Source: Acinetobacter sp. ANC 5054
GTDB taxonomy: Bacteria > Pseudomonadota > Gammaproteobacteria > Pseudomonadales > Moraxellaceae
Length of the DNA stretch: 64,000 nt
Assembly: GCF_002135295.1 (NCBI RefSeq)
Contig: NZ_NEGG01000002.1
Location: forward strand, 217,166 to 281,165
Direction of reading: 5' to 3'
The notes below the pieces were generated by a model that worked only from the letters and a program-made list of their open reading frames with translations, made no database searches and was not told the origin of the DNA. Positions 55,707 through 64,000 of this stretch are shown piece by piece (position 1 is the first letter of the stretch; each line of letters opens with the position of its first letter). The position numbers and the translations under genes were made by a program.

Positions 55707-56940
55707 AGCGCAATGCCTCAGCGGGTTGAACTTTGGCAGCACGTAAGGCTGGGTAGATGGTCGCAACAAAACTTAAGCCCAAAGACAACGTTACAATCAC
55801 CACCACATCTTGCCATCTTAAATATGAAGGTAAGTAGTTAATAAAATAGGCATCAAACATATTGAGTCCCAACGTATTGTTTAACCAACCAACTAAATTA
55901 CTGATACTTGATGCTGCAATAATTCCCAGAATCGCCCCAGAAACCGTACCAATGACACCGATCACAGTACCTTGAACCATAAAGATACGGGTAATCGTGC
56001 CTGGAGATGCACCTAATGTCCGCAGAATAGCGATATCTGATTTTTTATCTGTTACAACCATCACCAATGAAGAGACAATGTTAAAAGCTGCAACCAATAC
56101 GATCAGGAACAATAGTAAGCTCACCATTGCCTTTTCCATTTGAATCGCGCTGAACAAGTTGCCGTGAGTATAGGTCCAATCTGAAGCATAGAAATTTGCA
56201 GGCAGATCACGCACAATTTCTTGTGAAACCTGTGGTGCGGCAAAAATATCATCCAGTTTCATACGAATGCCTTGTGCACCGTCTGGAAGTCGCAATAGTG
56301 TCGATGCATCATTCAATGCGACATAACCCATCATTGAGTCAACTTCCGCACCAATGCTGAAAATACCCACAATTTTAAAACGCTTAAAGCGTGGCACAAC
56401 CCCAGCAGGTGAAGGTGTCGCCTCTGGCAAAACTAAGGTTACGTTATCATTCAAACCGAGTCCGAGTGCATCGGTCATCTGCTTGCCGAGCACGATACCA
56501 AATTCACCTTTTTTCAGGTTATCAATACTGCCTTCCACCATATGATCTTGAATGATTGAAACCTTTTTTTCATATTCAGGTTCAATACCACTGACCATAA
56601 TGCCCGAAACTTGCCCTTGAGCTGTGAGCATCCCCTGCAACTGCGTAAATGGAGCTACGCCCTGCACATGCTTATGTTGTTCAATTTTTTTTGCAAGTTC
56701 TGGCCAATTTGTTAAAATTTGTGTTGAAGAAACAGTAGCTTGAGGTATCATTCCCAAGACACGAGTTTTCAGCTCACGATCGAAGCCATTCATTACAGAT
56801 AAAACGGTAATTAGGACTGCTACACCTAGGGTGAGGCCGATCATGGACACCAAAGCAATAAAAGAAATAAAGTGGTTACTGCGCCGTGCGCGAGTGTATC
56901 TCAACCCTATATACAGCGAGATTGGTTTAAACATAACCAT
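55699..56940 (-). CDS. Lipoprotein-releasing ABC permease (LolC/LolE/LolF type)
   Basis: 413-residue FtsX-family permease. Four membrane helices: one near the N-terminus (about 22-50, HFISFIALVSMIGLTLGVAV) and three at the C-terminus (about 270-395), with a large periplasmic domain between (about 55-260) that receives the lipoprotein. Only one permease gene is linked to lolD here, whereas E. coli has lolC and lolE. Some gammaproteobacteria, including Acinetobacter, have been reported to use a single hybrid LolF, so I leave the symbol blank. A second ATG is six bases after the first (56934). Confidence 0.92.
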   Translation of the reverse strand: MVMFKPISLYIGLRYTRARRSNHFISFIALVSMIGLTLGVAVLITVLSVMNGFDRELKTRVLGMIPQATVSSTQILTNWPELAKKIEQHKHVQGVAPFTQLQGMLTAQGQVSGIMVSGIEPEYEKKVSIIQDHMVEGSIDNLKKGEFGIVLGKQMTDALGLGLNDNVTLVLPEATPSPAGVVPRFKRFKIVGIFSIGAEVDSMMGYVALNDASTLLRLPDGAQGIRMKLDDIFAAPQVSQEIVRDLPANFYASDWTYTHGNLFSAIQMEKAMVSLLLFLIVLVAAFNIVSSLVMVVTDKKSDIAILRTLGASPGTITRIFMVQGTVIGVIGTVSGAILGIIAASSISNLVGWLNNTLGLNMFDAYFINYLPSYLRWQDVVVIVTLSLGLSFVATIYPALRAAKVQPAEALRYE

Positions 56941-56960
56941 CTAGTCCGAGGTAATATATT

Positions 56961-57530
56961 ATGGAAAATATACAGCATCAAAGCGTTCCAACTGAACGCC
57001 GTGTAATGTCGCGTATCGATGCTGCTTTGCGCATTAACTATCAGATTATCTCTGACGATGTTGCACTGAATGATCCTTACGATCCTAATTTTGTATTGCC
57101 GCGCTATTTTCTACTACTTGCTGAATTAGATCAATTTGATCATGCACTCAACTACGAATTAGAACAATTAGCTGAGAAAGATCAACAAATTGCTCGAATC
57201 TTATCCTTATTTAACCAAAAGTTAAACCTGATTACGGGCTCTTTGTATGACGCAATTGTACAAAGCATGTTACCAATACCTGAACATGTCAATTTTTCAG
57301 AGACAGGTTTAAGCTTTTTCAGCGAAAGACCGATTAAAGAAGGTACTTATATCCACGTGACCTTAAGCCACCCTGAAAATTTCTTCCATATCGCTGCAAC
57401 AGCACAAGTGGTCTACAGCCGTGAAGAAGAAAATAGCCTATATCGTACAGGTGCGTATTTTATCACGCTGCTACCGCAAGACCGGGTCAAACTTGCTGAA
57501 TGCATTGCATTAACACAAAACAAAAACTAA
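56961..57530 (+). CDS. PilZ-like domain protein
   Basis: 189 residues. An RXXXR-like motif (RRVMSR at residues 13-18) and a PilZ-type NFSETGLSF at 111-119, similar to the consensus D/N-h-S-x-x-G-h-x-h, suggest cyclic-di-GMP binding. The two are separated by a ~80-residue helical insert, which is atypical. P. aeruginosa has a PilZ gene next to its lol cluster (PA2989 as I recall), supporting a conserved neighbourhood. It starts 20 bases from the lolC/E-like gene on the opposite strand. Its last codon overlaps the stop of the EamA transporter by 4 bp. Confidence 0.75.
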   Translation: MENIQHQSVPTERRVMSRIDAALRINYQIISDDVALNDPYDPNFVLPRYFLLLAELDQFDHALNYELEQLAEKDQQIARILSLFNQKLNLITGSLYDAIVQSMLPIPEHVNFSETGLSFFSERPIKEGTYIHVTLSHPENFFHIAATAQVVYSREEENSLYRTGAYFITLLPQDRVKLAECIALTQNKN

Positions 57531-58441
57531 GGTTTTGTTGAGCCTATTTTCCGGGCAAGCTCTCGACTTGCCTTAAAATCCTTATAAAAATAGACAAACA
57601 AACCAGACAATAAAATCACAGCACCCACAACAACCAATATGGTTAATTTTTCATTATTGAGTATTGCACCAAACAACATTGCCAACATCGGTGTCATTAC
57701 CGTTGTTAAAGATAAAGTCGTCGCCTTAATATTTTGCACCAATTTAAAATAACAAAACATTGCCACCAATGATGCCATGATCACGGCATAAACAAGTCCA
57801 AATAAAGCTTTTGCTGAAGGTATATGTGCTGGCATGTCTTGCCAAATAAACGGCAACATACATAGAGAAAAAAGTGCTGAAATTAAAATCGAGCCTGTAG
57901 CTTGAGACATCGGTTCTAAAGGTGCATTAACCTTTTTCACCCAAAAGATAGACGCGCAATACACACAAACACTGACTAACATCATCGCAATCCCAATGGG
58001 GTTGATATGATGATTACTTCCACCTAAGCAGATGATCGCCAGTCCTGTCACCGCGATACACATACCCATCCACTGTAAACGGTGCAAGTGCATTTTAAAA
58101 AAGAACCGTCCAATCAGTCCTGTCATAATCGGTGCTAAACCAAACATCAATGCAATCATGCCTGAGCTTAAATATGCTGTAGCCATGTAAGTAAATATTT
58201 GCGAACCAATAAAACTAAAAGCCCCTGCCAAATAACTCAGCATGGACAGTTTATCCATGGGTAATTTATTTTTAAACAGAAACAACAAAGCAACAGCCAA
58301 TGGCAATGCTAAAAAGAAGCGTAATGCCAAAGCCCAGAACGCATTAATATCACTGACACTCCACACAATTGCTAAAGGTGTAGTTGACCAGATAAAAATT
58401 AATAAGGCATAGGTGGTTGCCAAATTGGCTTTAGAGGGCAT
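57527..58441 (-). CDS. EamA/DMT-family inner-membrane transporter
   Basis: 304 residues with about ten hydrophobic helices in two EamA repeats (about 5-140 and 150-290), typical of the drug/metabolite transporter superfamily, with NxF/WALALRFFLA-type motif in the first repeat. Substrate unknown. YaiI-type gene lies 2 bp upstream on the same strand, so the two are cotranscribed. Confidence 0.88.
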   Translation of the reverse strand: MPSKANLATTYALLIFIWSTTPLAIVWSVSDINAFWALALRFFLALPLAVALLFLFKNKLPMDKLSMLSYLAGAFSFIGSQIFTYMATAYLSSGMIALMFGLAPIMTGLIGRFFFKMHLHRLQWMGMCIAVTGLAIICLGGSNHHINPIGIAMMLVSVCVYCASIFWVKKVNAPLEPMSQATGSILISALFSLCMLPFIWQDMPAHIPSAKALFGLVYAVIMASLVAMFCYFKLVQNIKATTLSLTTVMTPMLAMLFGAILNNEKLTILVVVGAVILLSGLFVYFYKDFKASRELARKIGSTKP

Positions 58442-58443
58442 GT

Positions 58444-58935
58444 TTATGGCTTCTGTGCAGTTTTACGTTTTTGCTTTTGAATGGTTTGATCCAAGCTACT
58501 GGAAAATTCGCGTTTATCACGTTCAGAAATCGGTGCTGGTCCGCCTGTTTGCACCCCTGCGCCGCGCAATGTATCCATAAAATCACGTAAATGTAAGCGT
58601 GCTTTGACATTGGCGGTGGTATAGATTTCACCGCGAGGATGGATCGCAATGCCGCCACGCTCAATCACTTCAGCAGCCAAAGGAATATCTTGCGTCATCA
58701 CAATATCGTTTTCTTTCATGCGCTGGATGATTTCCTTATCTGCCGCATCTGCACCACTCATGACCTGAATTGAGTTAATCCGCATTGAAGGCGTAATTCC
58801 AACATTTTGATTAGCCACGAAAGTAACTTCTAATTGATAACGGTCCGAGGCACGAATAATCACATCACGTAAAATGCGTGGTAACGCATCTGCATCCACC
58901 CATAATTTAAATGGCAGCACTGATTTTCCATTCAC
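58444..58935 (-). CDS. YaiI/YqxD family protein (DUF188)
   Basis: 163 residues. N-terminal [20 protein letters not shown] and [15 protein letters not shown] are UPF0178/DUF188 hallmarks; the family has a PIN-like fold with acidic residues and unknown function. The C-terminal 25 residues are basic ([11 protein letters not shown]). First gene of a two-gene unit with the EamA transporter. Confidence 0.88.
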   Translation of the reverse strand: MNGKSVLPFKLWVDADALPRILRDVIIRASDRYQLEVTFVANQNVGITPSMRINSIQVMSGADAADKEIIQRMKENDIVMTQDIPLAAEVIERGGIAIHPRGEIYTTANVKARLHLRDFMDTLRGAGVQTGGPAPISERDKREFSSSLDQTIQKQKRKTAQKP

Positions 58936-59200
58936 TTTTAAACATGACTCATAGTAACAAATCTACATGACAATTTGGGGATCTGCTCATTCTGAATGGA
59001 TCTACATTTCTCTAATAATGAGAATCGAAAAGCTGCAAAATGTACCTAGCTTTGGCCAATCTTCCAAAACTTTTACATTTAAATCCTACTGAAAACATTT
59101 TTTATGCATGATTTCATGATAAATATGAGCTTGGTGACTTGAAAATTTCAAATAACCCTCGATTTATTATATAAACCCAACCCAACAATCAATTGTGCAT

Positions 59201-60133
59201 ATGAAAAAACAAAATAGCCCTGAAATTATCACTATTGAAGATCAAACTTTTGGTAGTCACGTTGAACATTGGACATTGCTCACTGGCAATCCAACGACGG
59301 ATGTGCCAGTTTGGCTGGGTCAGGCGCTCGATGCACCGATTATGCCTATGGGCTTATGTGCACAAGAAGCCGATATGGATCAAACCACTTGGCTGATTCA
59401 AGGTCCGTCTAAAGCAGCAATTCAACTGTGCCAAGTGATTGCCGTTGAAAACAATAAACCTAAAGCTGTTAAAACCGCCTTTCCAAGTTTTGATAGTCCA
59501 TATAAAACCAAAGCCACCATTGAACGAATTATTACCTGTAAATCCAATACCCAAGCTGTACTGTGTTTAGATTTAGGTGCAAATACCAGCGTCTATGCTT
59601 TTGACAGTTTATATAGTGTTAACCATGATCAATACGAAAAAGATGCCACTTATAGTGTGCAACTCAATGCATGGGCCTATGAACTCGAAGCTGTCGCTGA
59701 ACATGAACAATTGGTGGTTGATGATCCTGCATCGATTAAGCATCACCGCGCTTTAAACGATATATTAGCAGCTAATAATGGCGTTGCCCCTGCTGACGTA
59801 CATGAACAAATCAAAGCGTGGCAGCCAAAATCTGAAGATGATAAAGCGCCTGTAACCGTCGATTTTTCTCAAATGGTCGCTTATCTATATGGTGAAACAT
59901 TGGGGCAGGAAGATGAAGCATGGTTCCAAGGGCATATTGTGGGTAAAACCAGTATGCAATTTAATGATCAAGAATACACACTCTATGATGTAACCTTAAT
60001 TCATGAGGAAGATCAAGAAGCTGTGATTCTTCGTGTTGCAACGCGCAACCCTGAACATAAAGATTTTGCAGTCGGTCAATATATTCGTGGTAACCTGTGG
60101 ATACAGGCGAATATTTATGCAAAAACTGCTTAA
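59201..60133 (+). CDS. Protein of unknown function, 310 residues
   Basis: Soluble protein with no signal peptide or membrane helix. I do not recognise the family. Residues about 1-200 are acidic; the C-terminal ~100 residues (from VDFSQMVAYLYGETLGQEDE) look like a compact beta-rich domain with alternating hydrophobic residues. An in-frame GTG at 59195 is the alternative start, and there is no clear ribosome-binding site. Its own terminator follows. Codon use matches the neighbours, so I consider it a real core gene. Confidence 0.75.
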   Translation: MKKQNSPEIITIEDQTFGSHVEHWTLLTGNPTTDVPVWLGQALDAPIMPMGLCAQEADMDQTTWLIQGPSKAAIQLCQVIAVENNKPKAVKTAFPSFDSPYKTKATIERIITCKSNTQAVLCLDLGANTSVYAFDSLYSVNHDQYEKDATYSVQLNAWAYELEAVAEHEQLVVDDPASIKHHRALNDILAANNGVAPADVHEQIKAWQPKSEDDKAPVTVDFSQMVAYLYGETLGQEDEAWFQGHIVGKTSMQFNDQEYTLYDVTLIHEEDQEAVILRVATRNPEHKDFAVGQYIRGNLWIQANIYAKTA

Positions 60134-60161
60134 TTTAAATTCAAAAAATTCACTTTTATTT

Positions 60162-60187
60162 AGAAAACCGTCACTCTGGCGGTTTTT
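60162..60187 (+). terminator. Terminator of unknown 310-residue protein gene
   Basis: AAAACCGTC and an imperfect GGCGGTTTT pair around a short loop (CACTCT) and are followed by TTT. Confidence 0.8.
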
Positions 60188-60241
60188 TTATATCTCATTA
60201 AAACGATGTATTCACTCATGATTTCAATCATTGTATATATT

Positions 60242-60302
60242 TTATCCACAATCACTCTATTTTATTCTATTTTTAAATTCAATTTATAATCACTTATCCA
60301 CA
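60242..60302 (+). promoter_or_regulatory. Two perfect DnaA boxes
   Basis: TTATCCACA occurs at 60242-60250 and again at 60294-60302, same orientation, 52 bp apart, in very AT-rich DNA. A near match (TGTGGATAC, reverse orientation) occurs inside the preceding gene at 60096-60104. TTATCCACA is the strongest consensus for DnaA binding. It may be a DnaA-titration or DnaA-regulated site; nothing shows that it is an origin. Confidence 0.5.
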
Positions 60303-60549
60303 ATATTAAATTCAAAATTTACACTTAAAAATAATATAGGAAATTAAATACGATTTTTTAAAACATGAGAAAAATAAGGCACATATCTCAGTTTTGAAAG
60401 CATATAAAGTAGTTGCGTAACTTATTTTTAAATAAATTAAATAGTTTGGTAAGTTTACCTAAGATAGTACTTTATTTAATCAAATATTTATGTTAAAAAT
60501 GCGATTAAGAATATAGCTATTAGCGATAAATAGATCGGAAAGAATATCT

Positions 60550-60690
60550 ATGAAAGTCGTGCAAGAAGAAAACTTAGCGCAAGTTGAACATCAAATGGAA
60601 TCTCGATATCAAATCGAGCCTATGTCATGCTTATTTTTTATTTTAGGCATGCTGATTTGTGCATACATACTACATACTTTTTTTATCTAA
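60550..60690 (+). CDS. Small single-span membrane protein, 46 residues
   Basis: The frame starts MKVVQEENLAQVEHQMESRY, then continues with a hydrophobic helix (about residues 27-45, FFILGMLICAYILHTFF). GGAAAG lies eight bases before the ATG, and a perfect terminator begins 11 bases after the stop. The N-terminus is acidic/amphipathic, the C-terminus ends in the membrane. Unknown function. Confidence 0.65.
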   Translation: MKVVQEENLAQVEHQMESRYQIEPMSCLFFILGMLICAYILHTFFI

Positions 60691-60701
60691 CCTATTCAAA
60701 T

Positions 60702-60729
60702 AAAAAACCGGCAATTGCCGGTTTTTTTA
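60702..60729. terminator. Bidirectional terminator between small membrane gene and serC
   Basis: AAAAAACCGGCAA pairs perfectly with TTGCCGGTTTTTT. It ends both the small plus-strand gene and the minus-strand serC. Confidence 0.93.
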
Positions 60730-60740
60730 TACTTCAAGAA

Positions 60741-61820
60741 TTATGCATTGCGTTTTGCAAAGTCATCCATAAAGTTAACTAATGCTTGTACGCCTTCAAG
60801 CGGTACGGCATTGTAAATACTTGCACGCATACCACCCACTGAACGGTGACCTGCTAAGTTAAGCAAATGGTTTTCTTCAGCTTCTTTCAAAAATTGTTTT
60901 TCTAACTCAGGATTTGCCAAAGTAAATGGTACGTTCATAATTGAACGGAATTCTTTCGCAATCGGGTTTGCATAAAAATCGCTAGAGTCGATATAACCAT
61001 AAAGAAGTTCAGCTTTTGCCATATTTGCTTTATGAATCGCCTCTACCCCACCTTGTTCAAGTAACCATTCAAAAACAAGACCTGATAAATACCAAGCATA
61101 GGTTGATGGTGTATTCACCATTGAATCATTTTTGGCTTGTGCTGAATATTTTAAAATACTTGGAACTTCAGCTTTTGCTTGATCTAATAAATCATCACGA
61201 ATAATGACAAGAGTTAAGCCCGCAGGACCAATATTTTTCTGCGCGCCTGCGTAGATTAAACCAAATTTAGACACGTCTAATGGTGCAGATAAAATGCTTG
61301 ATGAAAAGTCAGCAACCAGTGGTTTATCAGTTTCTGGAATTTTCGAAAATTGAATACCACCGATCGTTTCATTATCAGCATAGTGCACATAAGCAGCATC
61401 GTCAGATAAGTTCCAAGTGCTTTGGTCTGTAATCGCAAGTTTACCGTCAATTTTGGTACCTGCTTCGATCACATTGATGTCGCCATAGCGTTGAGCTTCT
61501 TTCAACGCTTTTTCTGACCAAATACCCGTATGGATATAATCTGCTTTGCTATTTTTACCTAAAAGGTTCAATGGAATGGCAGAGAATTGAAGTGATGCAC
61601 CACCTTGAAGGAACAGAACTTTATAATTGTCTGGAATATTCATGAGTTTACGCAGGTCAGCTTCCGCTTTTTCTGCAACAGCGACATAGTCTTTGCTACG
61701 GTGGCTCATTTCCATGATCGAAAGACCTTTGCCTTGCCAGTCAAGCATTTCAGCCTGAGCTTTTTCTAAAACGGCAGTTGGTAATGCAGCAGGACCAGCA
61801 CAGAAGTTGTACGCGCGCAT
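60741..61820 (-). CDS. serC: Phosphoserine aminotransferase
   Basis: PLP enzyme making 3-phosphoserine in serine synthesis and 4-phosphohydroxythreonine in pyridoxal synthesis. 359 residues from the ATG at 61820, chosen because AAAGGA lies upstream and the family starts with [14 protein letters not shown]; a longer in-frame extension is not used. PLP-binding Lys in [12 protein letters not shown] near 196-207. Cytoplasmic. Single gene. Confidence 0.95.
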   Translation of the reverse strand: MRAYNFCAGPAALPTAVLEKAQAEMLDWQGKGLSIMEMSHRSKDYVAVAEKAEADLRKLMNIPDNYKVLFLQGGASLQFSAIPLNLLGKNSKADYIHTGIWSEKALKEAQRYGDINVIEAGTKIDGKLAITDQSTWNLSDDAAYVHYADNETIGGIQFSKIPETDKPLVADFSSSILSAPLDVSKFGLIYAGAQKNIGPAGLTLVIIRDDLLDQAKAEVPSILKYSAQAKNDSMVNTPSTYAWYLSGLVFEWLLEQGGVEAIHKANMAKAELLYGYIDSSDFYANPIAKEFRSIMNVPFTLANPELEKQFLKEAEENHLLNLAGHRSVGGMRASIYNAVPLEGVQALVNFMDDFAKRNA

Positions 61821-62164
61821 GATTTTTCCTTTCAAAGTGAAACACAATAAAATGATGGCATTTAACCACATCTCGCCCATGCTTGCAGTAGATAAAACTG
61901 AAAATATTTCAATGCTGTCTGACATTTAAAGTCAAAATATCAATCAACCGTCATTTTATAACTAAGTGTTTTAATTTATTTATTTTACTGATACTTTTTA
62001 TTCATTCAGATCATGCATATTTTGAGCATTTTTCCTTCACATTGAGCTCAATTAAATTATGTATTTTCTTTACATATGTATATGAAACAATACAACAACT
62101 TAGTGGTTTTCTCATTTAATTAACAACGTCTATAATGATGCCATACCTGATGTGAGTGTATTTC

Positions 62165-63649
62165 ATGGCCCTATTTCAAACCAATAAATCGAAATTAAGA
62201 CCACATTTAATTTCAGGATTATGCTTTGCACTAGGAACTCTGGGTTTAGTGTGTAGCCAAACAGCGCTTGCCCAAAGTATCAGTTATGCCCAAGCTGAAA
62301 AAGATTTATTAACTAATTCTTATAGTAGTCAAGCAAACCAAGCACTACAGCAGTCAGCTCAATTACATGCACAAGCCATGAAAGGTTTAGGTTTACCTCG
62401 TGTTGATTTAAATGTACGCGCTTATGCTTTTCATAATGAATTGGATGTACCCTTAGGTGCACTCAAGAATAATTTAGAACAAACACTGAGTAATGGTATT
62501 AATGACAAAATTGATGAGATGCTTCCGAGTGATCTCGCTGATCCGTTAAAAGAAAGCATTCAACAACCGATTCGTGATGGTGTTGGACTCATCCCCGACT
62601 CGTCACAAGTGGTACTTGATGATCAGGTGATTCGCCCAACTGTTTCAGTCATGATGCCTATCTACACAGGTGGCTTGACTTCCAGCGCCAAAGAAATTGC
62701 CAATATCCAAGCACAGCGCAGTGAACTCAATACAGAACAGCAACAAGATGTACAACGCTTTGAGCTCATCCAAGCGTATTTCAATGCCCAATTGCAGAAG
62801 AAACTTTTAGACAGTAGCCGATTTAATTTACAGGCCATGCAACAACATTATGACAATGCTTTAAAAATGGAAAAGCAAGGCTTTATTAGTAAAGGTCAGC
62901 GCATGCAATTTGAAGTTGCCAAAAATAATGCACAGCGTGGTTATCAAAATACCGAAGCAAATTTACGCTCCAGTTTGTTTAAATTAAATAATCTAATGCA
63001 AAGTAGTGATATTACTGACCTAAGCACCCCACTATTTATTAACCAGCAAAATAATCAAAATTTAATGGCGTTGCTCAAAACCTATCAGGACCAATCCAGT
63101 TTAATTCGTAAGATGCAAATGGATACACAACTCGCCAATGCCAATGTGAAAGCCCAAAGCGCTGCGAAAAAGCCCAATGTTTTTGCTTTTGGTGAATATA
63201 GTCTAGATGACAAACAAAACTGGATTGTCGGTGTTGCCGCTCGTTACAACCTATTTTCAGGCATTGATAAAAATAAGACCGTTCAAGCCGCTGAATTACA
63301 ACGCTATGCCACAAAATTGATGACGGAACGTACCAAGCAAGAAGTTGAAAGTGTCATTTATACTTCATTTAATGAAGCTGGCAGCGCGCAGCAAAGCCAT
63401 TTATTGTTAGCGCAAAATGTTAAAGCGGCACAAGAAAATTTAAGAATTCAACAACTCTCATTTAAAGAAGATATGGGCACAGCAACTCAAGTCATTGATG
63501 CCCAAAATTCCCTCAATGCGTTGCAAAGTGAAATGGCATTGAATGCCTATAAATACGTGATGTCACTTGCGACTTTACTGCAAAGCCACGGTTCTATTAA
63601 TCAATTCCAAAGCTATGTCAATCAACCACACACAGATTACATCCGTTAA
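62165..63649 (+). CDS. TolC-like outer-membrane efflux protein
   Basis: Outer-membrane factor of a tripartite efflux or secretion system. 494 residues from the ATG at 62165 (a GTG three codons earlier is weaker). Signal peptide about 1-36, ending in ALAQSISY. Two long alternating helix/strand repeats typical of TolC (QALQQSAQLHAQAMKGLGLP and the second half around 270-480). It is followed 21 bp later by an HlyD-type adaptor gene, so the pair is an export module, probably of the EmrAB type. Confidence 0.88.
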   Translation: MALFQTNKSKLRPHLISGLCFALGTLGLVCSQTALAQSISYAQAEKDLLTNSYSSQANQALQQSAQLHAQAMKGLGLPRVDLNVRAYAFHNELDVPLGALKNNLEQTLSNGINDKIDEMLPSDLADPLKESIQQPIRDGVGLIPDSSQVVLDDQVIRPTVSVMMPIYTGGLTSSAKEIANIQAQRSELNTEQQQDVQRFELIQAYFNAQLQKKLLDSSRFNLQAMQQHYDNALKMEKQGFISKGQRMQFEVAKNNAQRGYQNTEANLRSSLFKLNNLMQSSDITDLSTPLFINQQNNQNLMALLKTYQDQSSLIRKMQMDTQLANANVKAQSAAKKPNVFAFGEYSLDDKQNWIVGVAARYNLFSGIDKNKTVQAAELQRYATKLMTERTKQEVESVIYTSFNEAGSAQQSHLLLAQNVKAAQENLRIQQLSFKEDMGTATQVIDAQNSLNALQSEMALNAYKYVMSLATLLQSHGSINQFQSYVNQPHTDYIR

Positions 63650-63670
63650 ACTTAGATTGGGGAAATACAT

Positions 63671-64000
63671 ATGAATCAGGAATCAACTGATCAACCAAAA
63701 GATACCTCAACTGAGGATGAATCATCTGTTGTATCAACCAATGATAAGGATGTAAAAGCGCCTGTGGTCGAAGATAGAGATACGCAAAATGAAATAGCAA
63801 CGGATATAAAGCCGACTGAATCTGTTAATCCAACGCCTCAACAAGAGGATACCCCTACTCCCCCACCAACAGACCAAGATAAAAAATCTGCACTGATAAA
63901 AATAGCCATCGGCATTATTTTGATTCTACTTTTAGCGTTGATCGCATTTGGCTTATGGAAAAGTTATCAACCCAAACAGGTCGAGTTACAAGGCCGCGTA
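63671..64000 (+). CDS. HlyD/EmrA-type membrane-fusion protein, truncated by window end
   Basis: First 110 codons of a gene running off the window. A polar, acidic, Pro-rich cytoplasmic segment of about 70 residues (MNQESTDQPKDTSTEDESSV at the start) precedes one membrane helix at about 74-96 (ALIKIAIGIILILLLALIAF), then QPKQVELQGRV, which matches the start of the EmrA/HlyD periplasmic domain. GGGGAAATACAT precedes the ATG. Likely partner of the TolC-like gene and of a transporter beyond the window. Confidence 0.85.
   Translation, partial: MNQESTDQPKDTSTEDESSVVSTNDKDVKAPVVEDRDTQNEIATDIKPTESVNPTPQQEDTPTPPPTDQDKKSALIKIAIGIILILLLALIAFGLWKSYQPKQVELQGRV

Larger units (their letters stand above)
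60134..60549. other. AT-rich gap with two DnaA boxes
   Basis: 416 bp. After the terminator, it contains two perfect DnaA boxes (listed separately) and long A/T tracts. No further gene until the 46-residue frame at 60550. The second half should contain its promoter. Confidence 0.5.

Noticed and set aside
59013..59027. Fur-box-like sequence AATAATGAGAATCG upstream of the unknown 310-residue gene
   Set aside because: It matches only one half-site of the consensus and is 175 bases from the start; no iron-related neighbour.
60242..60302. DnaA-box pair taken as the replication origin
   Set aside because: Only two perfect boxes, no dnaA, dnaN or rpmH nearby and no other origin features. Kept as a binding site only.
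1..64000. tRNA, rRNA, CRISPR array, prophage and insertion-sequence genes
   Set aside because: I saw no cloverleaf, rRNA or CRISPR repeats, and no transposase or integrase frame. This was by reading only; tRNAscan-type and repeat-finder runs would settle it.

Overview
The window is an ordinary chromosomal stretch from a Gram-negative gammaproteobacterium, almost certainly Acinetobacter. The clearest markers are a CarO-type outer-membrane protein (known only from Moraxellaceae), the low G+C coding style, a bcp/argO/argP neighbourhood, ybgC-tolQRAB-pal next to ruvAB, hda-perM-purM-purN, and one lolC/E-type permease beside lolD, a PilZ-like protein and comEC. I see no rRNA, tRNA, CRISPR array, prophage or complete insertion sequence.

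Layout. 0.1-6.8 kb: sulfate uptake (two tandem sulfate-binding proteins, an RBBP9-like hydrolase, cysT, cysW, cysA, and a CysB-type regulator). 7-9 kb: two outer-membrane proteins (FadL family and CarO) in convergent orientation. 9.4-12.8 kb: dapD, queE-queC, a small secreted protein and bcp. 12.8-17.6 kb: an arginine/lysine exporter with its ArgP-type regulator, YceI, NadM, a crotonase and a nitroreductase. 17.5-18.6 kb: a degenerate tandem array in which the 3' ends of two convergent genes are repeated. 18.5-22.4 kb: NIF3-like protein, a LysR regulator with a divergent FAD phenol-hydroxylase-type monooxygenase, and a membrane coiled-coil protein. 22.6-31 kb: a 42-residue membrane protein, purL, dgt, ruvA, ruvB. 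31-36.8 kb: the Tol-Pal envelope system. 36.8-40.6 kb: fbp, a TrmH-type methyltransferase, and a sigma factor / membrane protein / DUF3106-like operon. 40.6-44.9 kb: two paralogous exported CSLREA proteins with GlyGly-CTERM-like tails. 45-51.4 kb: hda, perM, purM-purN, META lipoprotein, hydrolase and sppA. 51.4-58.9 kb: lpxL/htrB-type acyltransferase, comEC, lolD and lolC/E, PilZ-like protein, EamA transporter, YaiI. 59-64 kb: an unrecognised protein, a 46-residue membrane protein, serC, a TolC-like outer-membrane factor and the start of an HlyD-type adaptor.

How it works together. Most genes are housekeeping: sulfur assimilation, lysine/peptidoglycan precursor, queuosine, purine and serine synthesis, recombination (ruvAB), replication control (Hda) and envelope maintenance (Tol-Pal, Lol, LpxL, SppA). 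Accessory or variable material is limited to intergenic palindromic repeats, the tail-to-tail array at 17.5-18.6 kb, and probably the CSLREA proteins.

I did not find a clearly new multi-gene system. The observations most worth a second look are the three-copy gene-tail array, the sigma factor operon with a perfect inverted repeat over its leader, the hydrolase embedded in the sulfate operon, the pair of GlyGly-CTERM proteins, and two perfect DnaA boxes in an AT-rich gap near serC.
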